Assembly: GCA_946539475.1 (NCBI GenBank)
Contig: CAMNHM010000009.1
Location: forward strand, 1 to 41,401
Length of the DNA: 41,401 nucleotides
Origin: an uncultured Prevotellaceae bacterium
Lineage (GTDB): Bacteria > Bacteroidota > Bacteroidia > Bacteroidales > Bacteroidaceae
Direction: 5' to 3'
A program made the translations under genes and the position numbers. Positions 22,901 to 30,200 of this stretch are shown here, piece after piece; position 1 is the first letter of the stretch; every line of letters begins with the position of its first letter. Under the pieces are notes generated by a model that saw only the letters and a list, made by a program, of their open reading frames with translations, was not told the origin of the DNA and did not search any database.

Positions 22901-25690
22901 CACATTGTAGTCCTTAGGAATCTGTTCATTGATGTCGTTGAGCTCCTGCTTGTAGCCGGAGAGCTCCTCCTGCAGCTCAGGCAGCAGCGACGACTCGTCG
23001 GTCTTGGAGATCTCGGTGAACACCTCGTTCCAGAGCTTCTCAGCCTTTGCTATCTCCTCGTCCTGCTTCGTCTTCTGGTTGAGGTTCTCCTTAGCCTCGT
23101 CCTTCACGGCCTTGATGCGCTTTTGGAGATCCTTGAGCTTATTGGTCAGGTTCTCCTGCTTGTCTACGGCACCCTTCTTGTTCAGCTTGTCGATTTCCTT
23201 CTTCAGGGCAGCGAGCTCGTCGGTATAGGTCTTGTCCAGCACCTGTTGCTTGTAGTAGGTGTCGCCAGCGGCCTTGTCAGCAGCGACAGCATCTTTCTTA
23301 GCCTGCTCGAGGTCTGCAGCGACAGTATTGTAAAGCTTGGTCATCGCAGCGTAAGCCACCTGGTTGTCGGCAGCAGCCTGAGCCTCTTCCTTGAGCTTGG
23401 TCAGGTCGTCCTTAGCCTTGTTCAGGTTTGTCACAATCTCGTCGAGCTCCTGCTGCGTCTTGCCGTCGAGGGTAGGAAGCGGGAGTACCTTGTCCTTGAT
23501 TTCGCTGTTCTTCTTGTTGATATCGGCCTCGTTGTCGCCACAGTCAAGGTCGTCGATGTCCTTGGCGAGCTTCTCCACGTCGCCGGCCAGCTCGTTGATG
23601 GCAGCCTGCAGAGCCTGAATGGCCTTGTCGGCCTGCTCCTTCTCCCATGCTGCCTGGTCGGCCTCGTAGCTCTTGAGCAGAGCGTCAATGTCGGACTGAA
23701 TGGATGGATCGTCCTTGATTGCGGTCATGGCATCATAGTGCTTCGCATCCTTCAGCTTCATAGCAGCGGCAATGTCGTCAGTGATCTTCTTGATCCTCTT
23801 CTGGATGTCAGCAATCTGGTCCTTATAAGGCAGCACGCCGGCATCGGTACCCTTCTCGTAGATGTCGAGGTCCTTCACCTTAGCGGTCAGGTCGTCGAGA
23901 TTCTTCTGATAGGTGTCGGTGGCCTTCTTGATGTTAGTGTAAGCCTCGTAGGCACCAGGAGCCTTTGTCTTCAGCTCGTTGATGTAGTTCTCAAGGTCAC
24001 TCTTCTTCCCAGGGAAGGTATTCTTCTCGAAGTCCACGGCCTTTTTATCTTTGTATGCCTTGTTGATGGCTTTGAGCACTTCCGGGAAGTTGAAATTAGC
24101 AGTAACATTGGTGAACCAACCATCCCAGAAGCTTGCCACGTCGTAGGTATCGTCCTTCTCCGAAAGCTTCTTGTAGCCGGCATAGTTGTCGGTGATGGTC
24201 TTCAGCAGGTTGTCGTATTCGGCCTTTACGCGTGCGAAAGCCTCATAGTTGAGAATGTTGTCGCCCGAGAGCAGTTTTTCGATGGCCTCATTAATCTTTG
24301 AGGCATCCTCGGTGAGGTTGGTGAGATTTTTCTCGATGTTCTCAGTGTTGGCATTGTCGGCAATCTTCTTCTTGAGGTCGTCGATGAGCTTCTGGGCGGC
24401 GTCCTTATCTTTAGCGACATCAGCGTCGTTAGCAATGGCGTCCTTCTTCTCCTCGGCGTTCTTGTTGAGCTGCTCCTGGTTGGTGTTCACGATGTCATGG
24501 GCAGCATCGAGGATGGTTGCAAAGCCCTCATACTGAGTGGCAACGGCGTCCAGCTCGGCGATGGCTTTGTCTAGCTGGTCGATGTATCCGTCCTTGTCCT
24601 TCTCGCAGGTGCCGGCGGCCTTAGAAGCCTCGTTGTCGCTCGACACCTTATTAATAATGTCGAACTGCGAAGTGAGTGCCTTTACGCCTTCTGAGCGCAG
24701 CGTCTCTGAGTCGTCCTTGTCCTTCGGCAGCACTTTCTGAATTCTCTCGTTAGCAGCAGTGAAGGCATCGGTGGCAGCCTTAACCTTGTCGACAACAGCC
24801 TGATAGGCACTGTTGTTGCCTCCGTCGAGCGCCTTTGCCGCCTCAATGTTCTCTGTTAGCTTCTTGATCAGGGCATCGACTGCGCTCTTGTCTGGGTTGG
24901 TGCCAGCCTTATAGGCGTTGATGGCATCCTGTACCTTGGCGGGGCTGGCGTCCTCGTCATTGTTGACGCGATCCTTGCCGACCTGCGATGTGACGTTCTT
25001 GTTGAAGTCAGCGATGAGTGCATCATAGGTCTTCTGCAGCTCGCCAGCTTGGAATTCAACCTCAGCAGCAGCAGCGTCAGCCTTAGCCTCCTCAATGCCT
25101 GCATCCAGCTTCTGGAGAGCAGCCGACTCTGAGGGATCTTTCCAGAGCTCACTGTTCTTATAGTTCTCGTAGGTCTCGGTAGTGCCGATCTTCTCAATCT
25201 CCACGCCAATGGCATGCAGAGCCTCAAGAATCTTTGCGTTCTTGTCGTTTTCGGCATAGCTACCAACGATGGCCAGTGCCTCGTTGTATTTCTTCTCCAG
25301 CTCAGCCACTTTGGCCTTGAACTCCTCCTTCGAGAAGTTGAGCACGACGACCTGCTGGGGAACGTTGAACTTCACCTCGTAGTCGGCCTTCAGGTTGACG
25401 GTGACCGTCGTGGTTTCCTTCACCTCGAAGTCGATGCTGATCTTGTCGCCGTCCTTGAAGGTCTTGGCATCCACGCCAGGCAGTCCTGTTACTGTCAGGA
25501 CACCCTCGCTGAACTGCTTCACAATGGCATCAGTCTTGAATGTGTACTTACCCGGTACAAGTTCACCGATGGCTACGTCCTGTCCCTGATCGGTAACGAC
25601 CATAGCATCCTTGGTGACGACGTCGGCTGCATTCACCACAACGGGGATAGCGCCAAGCGCCATGAATGAGTAAACAAATTCTTTTCTCAT
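19925..25690 (-). CDS. Giant exported helical protein with dockerin-like module, C-terminal beta domain and sorting tail
   Basis: This 1921-aa protein begins with a signal peptide (MRKEFVYSFMALGAIPVVVN-A). Residues ~22-118 form a beta domain (KYTFKTDAIVKQFSEGVLTV, VKETTTVTVNLKADYEVKF). Residues ~120-1670 are almost entirely charged helix-forming sequence with irregular 60-110-residue repeats and only a few cysteines. After a Pro/Glu linker (EEPTPEPVVVPG), residues ~1691-1750 are a dockerin-like double loop (second loop DVNGDGKITIADA; the first, TGDDSGVVDGADL, is slightly divergent). A cohesin-like or related beta domain spans ~1765-1880 (TALTGFQMDVVGGRVV), then a sorting tail (FDLSGRIVNGMKKGVNIVR...VFVK). 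It has its own promoter and terminator. It could be a filament-forming rod or adhesin; no ligand can be named. Confidence 0.88.
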   Translation of the reverse strand: MRKEFVYSFMALGAIPVVVNAADVVTKDAMVVTDQGQDVAIGELVPGKYTFKTDAIVKQFSEGVLTVTGLPGVDAKTFKDGDKISIDFEVKETTTVTVNLKADYEVKFNVPQQVVVLNFSKEEFKAKVAELEKKYNEALAIVGSYAENDKNAKILEALHAIGVEIEKIGTTETYENYKNSELWKDPSESAALQKLDAGIEEAKADAAAAEVEFQAGELQKTYDALIADFNKNVTSQVGKDRVNNDEDASPAKVQDAINAYKAGTNPDKSAVDALIKKLTENIEAAKALDGGNNSAYQAVVDKVKAATDAFTAANERIQKVLPKDKDDSETLRSEGVKALTSQFDIINKVSSDNEASKAAGTCEKDKDGYIDQLDKAIAELDAVATQYEGFATILDAAHDIVNTNQEQLNKNAEEKKDAIANDADVAKDKDAAQKLIDDLKKKIADNANTENIEKNLTNLTEDASKINEAIEKLLSGDNILNYEAFARVKAEYDNLLKTITDNYAGYKKLSEKDDTYDVASFWDGWFTNVTANFNFPEVLKAINKAYKDKKAVDFEKNTFPGKKSDLENYINELKTKAPGAYEAYTNIKKATDTYQKNLDDLTAKVKDLDIYEKGTDAGVLPYKDQIADIQKRIKKITDDIAAAMKLKDAKHYDAMTAIKDDPSIQSDIDALLKSYEADQAAWEKEQADKAIQALQAAINELAGDVEKLAKDIDDLDCGDNEADINKKNSEIKDKVLPLPTLDGKTQQELDEIVTNLNKAKDDLTKLKEEAQAAADNQVAYAAMTKLYNTVAADLEQAKKDAVAADKAAGDTYYKQQVLDKTYTDELAALKKEIDKLNKKGAVDKQENLTNKLKDLQKRIKAVKDEAKENLNQKTKQDEEIAKAEKLWNEVFTEISKTDESSLLPELQEELSGYKQELNDINEQIPKDYNVGKASSNGFLSKIVEIENKINNVKAKSKDGYDERIAQDNADTKAAIDAAIKDARQAFTDAAETVEQYKGFQSDLLKNATEKVKATTDPLVDRLYEQPNLISKLETEIGDAYTATVTPAVFDKDGEWMKKVQAKIDEIKKYEEDYVKEIMDAVHADCDALVADYKAQRDAAATVVKGFNKDWKDSDINDFFKDIDNLITDIKDAISNQDLSELDMALTAAKGFEEKVAAVKEAKADEILGAALKKVNTESNYLDDADKKALRNLNNDYNNKKPNGQLADNFNDLKASIEALQKKIDDKKAEEMNYNDFMEQYAAVQQAIDEAAEYLDGYLAGQSVIANQLKAVQDKLDAEKAALKSDKENNEVTKNKTARQKAIDNMLKDVEAAKGVTLYDAEVALLKDFVQNELEAQYVLYANDFETPGVQEQAAKYKEQIEALKKKIAEAEAVAAKDKKPENLLPLEDEVTTLLTEMTNQNNSQASQTVLDKLNAQVAELSSAIKQDPSNFTEEQQADIAAQQEAIDKAIEAVKKLIEDKTDNILPYEEIINEKIADVKKAIEDLQADAAAYQKEYDDKVKAAEKLNADIAAGFEAIEKAIQDAKDEIADLGQSPEDFKAKFELVEGNLATLKDEIEAKNGVTDAKDLTKVNDLMASTDETLADVLNTAAKRQLKAELADLQDQAKAISFNEDDYTIADNDKLNKQLDAVNTSISDLSDAIDTTKDYYGGLKGALGKDIEDIQKAIDELNKAIEDLKLVPEEPTPEPVVVPGNITGDDSGVVDGADLDLFLEKLLNNELPATGDENFEVYDVNGDGKITIADAQGIANLSAGLNWDGSLKDEAPARASEQPTAAYAIAKEQLAGGITRLYFQLSSNTALTGFQMDVVGGRVVAEGAEGLTLRSAELENGAHRIVSFGETIENGMMLYVDVEGDAQFANVVFTTAGAHSLTLSGTANAIAGIKAGSQEGTRFDLSGRIVNGMKKGVNIVRDAYGNVKKVFVK

Positions 25691-25824
25691 ACTTTTGTTT
25701 GTTTTAAATTGTTATAAAGTTATAGTTGTACTTTTATCCGATACATTATTATTAATGTTCGCGTGACCCATCACGGGCGCGGCTTTCAGGCCTAGACCCT
25801 TGCCGTTAATTCCGTGCAAAGATA
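25691..25824 (-). promoter_or_regulatory. Promoter core and ~120-nt leader of the 1921-aa gene
   Basis: TATCTTTG on the minus strand (25824-25817) fits TAnnTTTG. No good -33 element is seen, which may mean activator dependence. The leader holds a G/C-rich segment that can fold (CGTGA at 25762-25766 with TCACG at 25771-25775; GGC..GCC nearby), followed by an A/T-rich run before the ATG. Confidence 0.5.
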
Positions 25825-25912
25825 TGCAATATTGATAAAAAGGTGAATAGTGAAAAAGCTGTAAATCGCGAAACGTATGGATTTTTTCGCCAATTTGCAG
25901 TTCGGGGCAGTT

Positions 25913-26269
25913 TCAGCCTTTGCGAATCATGTCAATGAGGCTGCGTAGCACTGGCTTTGAGACATGGATGGCGATGTGCTCGCCGTGGTCGTCGGAGAGG
26001 AAGAGCGTCTCGCGTGCTGTGCTGATGCGGAAGAGTCTGCGCAGGTTGACGATGTATTTTCGTCCCAGTCGCAGCAGATGCGGCCTGGATTCCGGCATTT
26101 CAGAAATCAGTTCTTCCAAACGTGCAAGACCATAAGGTACCATGAAGTGGCTTCCTGAAGCATAGTACACCTGCGTGTAATGGTCGTCGGCCTGCAGGTA
26201 GAGTACCTTCGACAGGTCGATGATGTAGAGTTCGTCGTGTGCGCAGAGGCGCAGGGTCTCATCATTCAT
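25913..26269 (-). CDS. Stand-alone LytTR DNA-binding regulator
   Basis: This 118-aa protein is essentially one LytTR domain: VLYLQADDHYTQVYYASGSH, VPYGLARLEELI, HLLRLGRKYIVNLRRLFRI and HVSKPVLRSLIDMIRKG. These match the beta-strand/recognition pattern of the family, including the 'RxxxxYIVN' segment. It has no receiver domain and no membrane segment, unlike most LytTR response regulators. The ATG at 26269 (MNDETLRLCAHDE) is chosen; a non-conserved open frame continues upstream. The ATG shares an ATGA overlap with the stop of a possible small gene. It lies directly upstream of the rod/cohesin-like cluster in the same orientation and is the obvious candidate regulator of it, which is inference. 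Confidence 0.88.
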   Translation of the reverse strand: MNDETLRLCAHDELYIIDLSKVLYLQADDHYTQVYYASGSHFMVPYGLARLEELISEMPESRPHLLRLGRKYIVNLRRLFRISTARETLFLSDDHGEHIAIHVSKPVLRSLIDMIRKG

Positions 26270-26478
26270 TGCTGCTGCGTTTTTTTGTGGATAGGTCGCC
26301 AGCACAAAAAAGGCGTGGTCGCTGTTTCTCTGTCTATCCCGGGAACACAGGCTCTCGCATTGCCACACCCACACAGGATAGACAACGCAGTTAGCCCACG
26401 CCAGCACGTACTATTCAATGAATCATAGATACGCACCACGTAGACGCTTAGGTTGCCATCTGCCTGCTGTGGGTTCAT
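26266..26478 (-). CDS. Possible small leader gene overlapping the LytTR start
   Basis: This 70-codon frame (MNPQQADGNLSVYVVRIYDS...) lies between a strong minus-strand promoter and the LytTR gene, and its TGA overlaps the LytTR ATG as ATGA. I recognise no family. The second half is cysteine-containing and odd (ILCGCGNARACVPG). It overlaps an inverted repeat at the RNA level, so this may instead be an untranslated leader. Treat as unproven. Confidence 0.35.
   Translation of the reverse strand: MNPQQADGNLSVYVVRIYDSLNSTCWRGLTALSILCGCGNARACVPGIDRETATTPFLCWRPIHKKTQQQ
26331..26384 (-). promoter_or_regulatory. Inverted repeat in the LytTR leader
   Basis: TGTCTATCC (26331-26339) and GGATAGACA (26376-26384) are perfect 9-bp complements separated by 36 nt, inside the roughly 300-nt leader between the promoter and the LytTR start. 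It could form a long-range stem in the RNA or be a protein-binding site. Confidence 0.45.
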
Positions 26479-26582
26479 GGAATTTGCGAGATTCGTGTTC
26501 CACAACGACAAACGTCCGAAAACGTCTCTTTATGTACTAAGTCACGCCCGCCGCCCATTGTCGGGCTAACCGAGCGTTGTTG

Positions 26583-26614
26583 CAAAAGTAACCATTGTTT
26601 GCGAGACGACCAAA
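26583..26614 (-). promoter_or_regulatory. Consensus promoter upstream of the LytTR regulator
   Basis: On the minus strand TTTG (26614-26611), 20 nt, then TACTTTTG (26590-26583) matches both elements of the Bacteroidetes primary-sigma promoter exactly. Transcription would start near 26577 and run about 300 nt before the LytTR ATG. Confidence 0.75.
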
Positions 26615-26762
26615 GAAATTAACGTGAATGTTCCTAATTTAACATTTTTTTCGTCTCCTGCCCCTCGCCCCCTCTTGCTACTCCCCTTCCTTCGGCTCCC
26701 TAGTGTCGGGGCTTCTGCTGGCCGGATGGGCTTTAGGCACTGGCTAGTAGGCCTTGCGCGAC

Positions 26763-26849
26763 ACCAAAACAACTTGTTTTGGTCAGCAAAGAGGCCGATC
26801 TTGATGACCAAAGTGGCCGACTTTGAAGACCAAAACAAGTTGTTTTGGT
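26763..26849. repeat. Two palindromes flanking a 20-bp direct repeat
   Basis: Perfect 10+1+10 palindromes (ACCAAAACAA, one base, TTGTTTTGGT) lie at 26763-26783 (centre C) and 26829-26849 (centre G). Between them a GGCCGA-type unit is repeated with period 22 at 26793-26812 and 26815-26834, both ending GACCAAA. A third copy of the palindrome is found at 35627-35647. The rest of the ~670 bp between the LytTR promoter and 27288 holds no recognisable gene. Confidence 0.85.
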
Positions 26850-27011
26850 AGCGGGGGTGGCTTGCTGGCTATAGCAAGGCGGCTCTCGGGGCAGTGCAGA
26901 CACGGTCTGGTTGCTGCGCCAAGAGACCTTGGAGCGTGGCGCAGGACACTGGAAAACGATCCAACGGAGGTGTATGTTTTTTGTACGGTTTGCGAATAAT
27001 TTGTGATTTTA

Positions 27012-27043
27012 TTTGGTTGTTTGCTAAAAAGTTGTTACTTTTG
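27012..27043 (+). promoter_or_regulatory. Consensus promoter of the 1134-aa Omp28-like gene
   Basis: TTTG (27012-27015), 20 nt, then TACTTTTG (27036-27043) matches the Bacteroidetes consensus at both boxes. The start site would be near 27050, so the transcript leader is about 240 nt and includes the large inverted repeat. Confidence 0.78.
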
Positions 27044-27088
27044 CAGCGAACTTTTTGTTGAGACGAAAGCAAACATGAGCAATAACAA

Positions 27089-27201
27089 TACAGACCCCAC
27101 CCCTGCCCCTCCCCTTGAAGGGAGGGGAGAACCATTCGACTTGTCCAGTGGCGGTAGCAGCTCCCCTCCCTTCAAGGGGAGGGGCAGGGGTGGGGTCTGT
27201 A
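27089..27201. repeat. 41-bp perfect inverted repeat, MITE/REP-like element
   Basis: Arms 27089-27129 and 27161-27201 are exact reverse complements (the left arm begins TACAGACCCCACCCCTGCCC) with a 31-nt spacer. Each arm contains a smaller imperfect palindrome (CCCCTTGAAGGGAGGGG). It is far more C/G-biased than its surroundings and has no coding content. It resembles a short dispersed non-autonomous element inserted in the leader of the next gene. Confidence 0.85.
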
Positions 27202-27244
27202 ACTTATTTTAGCAGGCCGAATTGAGACGAACTGAAACAAGACG

Positions 27245-27281
27245 ACAACAATACTAATCAACAACAACAATACTAATCAAC
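27245..27281 (+). repeat. 18-nt direct repeat before the Omp28-like gene
   Basis: ACAACAATACTAATCAAC occurs at 27245-27262 and 27264-27281, ending 6 nt before the ATG. The A/C-rich, G-free stretch likely stays unstructured and keeps the start region open below the large hairpin. Confidence 0.8.
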
Positions 27282-27287
27282 TACACG

Positions 27288-30200
27288 ATGAGAAAGTTTA
27301 CACTGTTTCTCCTGGCCGTGTGCTTTGTGCTCACGGCGGGAGCGGCCCCCACGGGACCACGTAAGGATGTGAAGCTGCCCGCCGCCATGACGCAGCGACT
27401 GCAGCATTTCACCAGTAAGCAACACCGGCAGCCGCAGCGCTTCAACGCGCAGCAGCAGCACGCCAGCGACATGCGCACGCTGCGGGCCCTGCAGCAGCGC
27501 ACCACGGCAAGTGGCACGGCCGCCCAGCGCGCACCCCGCCTCGCCGCCGCCATCATCACCTCGCGGCCCGAGGGCGACTACAAGCTCTATGAGCGCAATG
27601 GCGACAGCTATGTGGGCACGATGTTCGGCGTGTACTACAACCAGTGCCTTGGCGGCCTTTGCGAAGTGGTGTTCGGCAGCGACGGCAAGGTGTACCTGAA
27701 GAACATCATCTCGCAGATAGCTGTCCCCGGCTGGATCGAGGGTACGCTCAGCGGTAGCACCATCACCTTCACACTGCCCCAGGTGGTGGAGAGCTATGGC
27801 GGCGGAGAAGACTACTACGCCTCGCTCATGGCCTACGATGCTGCTGAACAGACCTACAACAGCGTGGAGGGCACGCAGACGCTGACACTGAGCTACGACG
27901 CCGCCACCGGCACTATCAGCAGTGGCGACGACCTGGCCGATGGCGACCTCGTGGTGGGCGTGGCCGATATGGACGGCTACTGGGTCGGCTATGCCGACTG
28001 GAACTTCTCGATGACTCCCGTCACTGATGAGCCGCTGGAGGCTCCTGAGGGTCTGCAGACGGACATGTTCATCGTGCAGGCCGACGGATTCCCCGGCTGC
28101 GTGGCCAACGTGGGTTTCCAGGGCAGCGACGTGTGGGTGCAGGGCATCTACCCCGCCATGCCCGAGGCTTGGGTGAAGGGCACCATCAATGGCGACAAGG
28201 CCGTGTTCAAGAACAAGCAGTTCCTGGGAGCCGACTTTCAGAACATCAAGGTGCAGTACCTTGTCACCGCCACTGCTGAGGAGACCTTCGTCGAAGATCC
28301 TGAGTGGGGCGACTATACCGAGACCTACTATTATCTGAGCGACGTGGACATTACCTTCGACTACGACGCTGCCACCAAGACCTTCACCGGCACCAACCTC
28401 TTCGTGGTGAACGCCGGACTGCAGGAGGTGAGCTATGCCAACATCTACGAGAATACCGTCATCAAGCCCTTCGTCGAGACGGCTGCCACGCCGATGGCTC
28501 CCAGCAACGTCACCCTCTATGAGGAGGGCTACCAGAGCTACCAGATGGGCTACGGCTGGGGCGTCATCGAGTTCGACCAGTACACCAACGACGAGGACGG
28601 CAACTACATCCTGCCCGACAAGCTCTCCTACCAGCTGTGGATACGCGTGAACGGTGAGGAGATGCCCCTCGTGCTGCACACCTACGACTACCAGAATCTT
28701 GACGAGGATATGGTAGAGCTGCCTTACGACTTCACCGACAACTGGGACATCTCGGCAGAGAACAGCTACCACTATGCCTACTACTACGTCGTTGGTCCCG
28801 AGGCTTACGGCGTGCAGGCCATCTACCGCGGACAGGGCGAGGAGCGCCGCTCCGAGATCGTATGGGCCGATGCCTACGACCTGGGCAGTGAGCTGCAGCC
28901 CGAGGCTGCCACACCTGATTATCCCGACGTTGACCCGCAGGACGTGGGCAGCAGCATCAGCTACGGCAGCTACACCGGCAACGAGAGCCGCGTGACCTTC
29001 GGCGAGTGGAAACCGCAGACCTACGACGTGGCCATCCGTCTGCAGGAAGAGGCACTGGTGGGAACATACATCGAGGACGTCACCCTGAACCTGCGCACCG
29101 TGAGCGGCGTGAGCAACCTGAAGGTGTGGCTCACGAGTCAGCTGCGCGAGGAGGACGGACAGAACGCCCCCGACCTGATTAGCGTCGATGCCGACATGCC
29201 CGCCAAGGCTGGCAACGTCACCGTGAAGCTGCCCAAGCCATACATTATTCCTGAGGAGGGCGTCTATGTGGGCTACTCGTTCACCGTCTCTGAGGATGCC
29301 TACTCTCGCACCAACAAGCCCGTCACCATCGTCGACCAGGTGAAGCCCTTCGGCTTCTACATACACTCCACGGCCTGCTTCCTGAAGTGGCTGGAGCTGT
29401 CGGAGCTGGTGGGCGGCTCGGCATGCATCAACGTCACGTTCGGCGGCAGCCTGGTGAAGAAGAACGCCGTGGCACCTGCTGAGGGCGACAAGATCTACGT
29501 GCTCACCGGCAGCGACATCAGCGTCAGCGTGCCCTTCGTCAACCACGGCTCAGAGGGCATCACGTCGCTCGATCTCGAGTATACCTTCAACGGCACCACC
29601 GCCACCGAGCACGTCGACCTGAGCAACCCCGTCAAGGGCTTCTTCGGACAGACCTATAACCATTCGTTCAGCCTGCCCGCCGTCAGCGAGAAGGGTACCT
29701 ACGACCTCGTGGTGAAGGTGCTGAAGGTGAACGGTGTCGACAACGAGGAGCCGCAGGCTGAGGCTGCCACGCCCGTCTTCGTCATCAACACCATGCCCCG
29801 CCATCGCTCGCTGCTCGAGGAGTACACAGGCACGTGGTGCGGATGGTGCCCCCGTGGCTTCGTGGCCCTGGAGCTGCTTAAGGAGCAGTACCCCGACGAC
29901 TTCGTCTGCGTCAGCTACCACAACAGCGACCCGATGGAGATCACTACCGTCTTCCCCAGCCCCGTGTCCGGCTTCCCCTCGGCATTTGTGGACCGCGGCA
30001 TAGAGGTAGACCCCTACAGCGGGCTTGAGGAGGACGGCTTCCACATCGTCGACGTGCTGCAGTGGCGCAACACGATGTTCGGCGTAGCCGACTTGGACGT
30101 GAAGGCTACGCTGGCCGGTGACAACAGCACCGTCGACGTGGTGGCCGATGTCACCTTCCCCTTCAGCGACGATGCTGCCGACTACTCCATGGAATACATC

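Noticed and set aside
21701..24301. Long plus-strand open frame (866 codons) opposite the giant gene
   Set aside because: It is rich in Leu/Val and reads as the antisense of Lys/Glu/Asp-rich helical codons (GAC, AAG, GAG). It has no domain and no start context. The minus-strand frame has a signal peptide, dockerin and tail.
13269..25690. Classical cellulosome
   Set aside because: No enzyme in the window carries a dockerin; GH127 and GH2 here have none. Only structural proteins hold the dockerin-like modules.
26869..27135. Minus-strand frame of 88 codons in the intergenic region
   Set aside because: It crosses the inverted repeat and a consensus promoter on the other strand and has no family-like segment.
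27003..27212. Small plus-strand frame across the 41-bp inverted repeat
   Set aside because: Its sequence is the translation of the repeat (PTPAPPLEGRG...), typical of dispersed elements read through by chance.
27273..29546. Long minus-strand open frame (757 codons) opposite the Omp28-like gene
   Set aside because: It is His/Val/Leu-rich shadow sequence of a GC-biased gene. The plus frame has promoter, signal peptide, CxxC motif and terminator.
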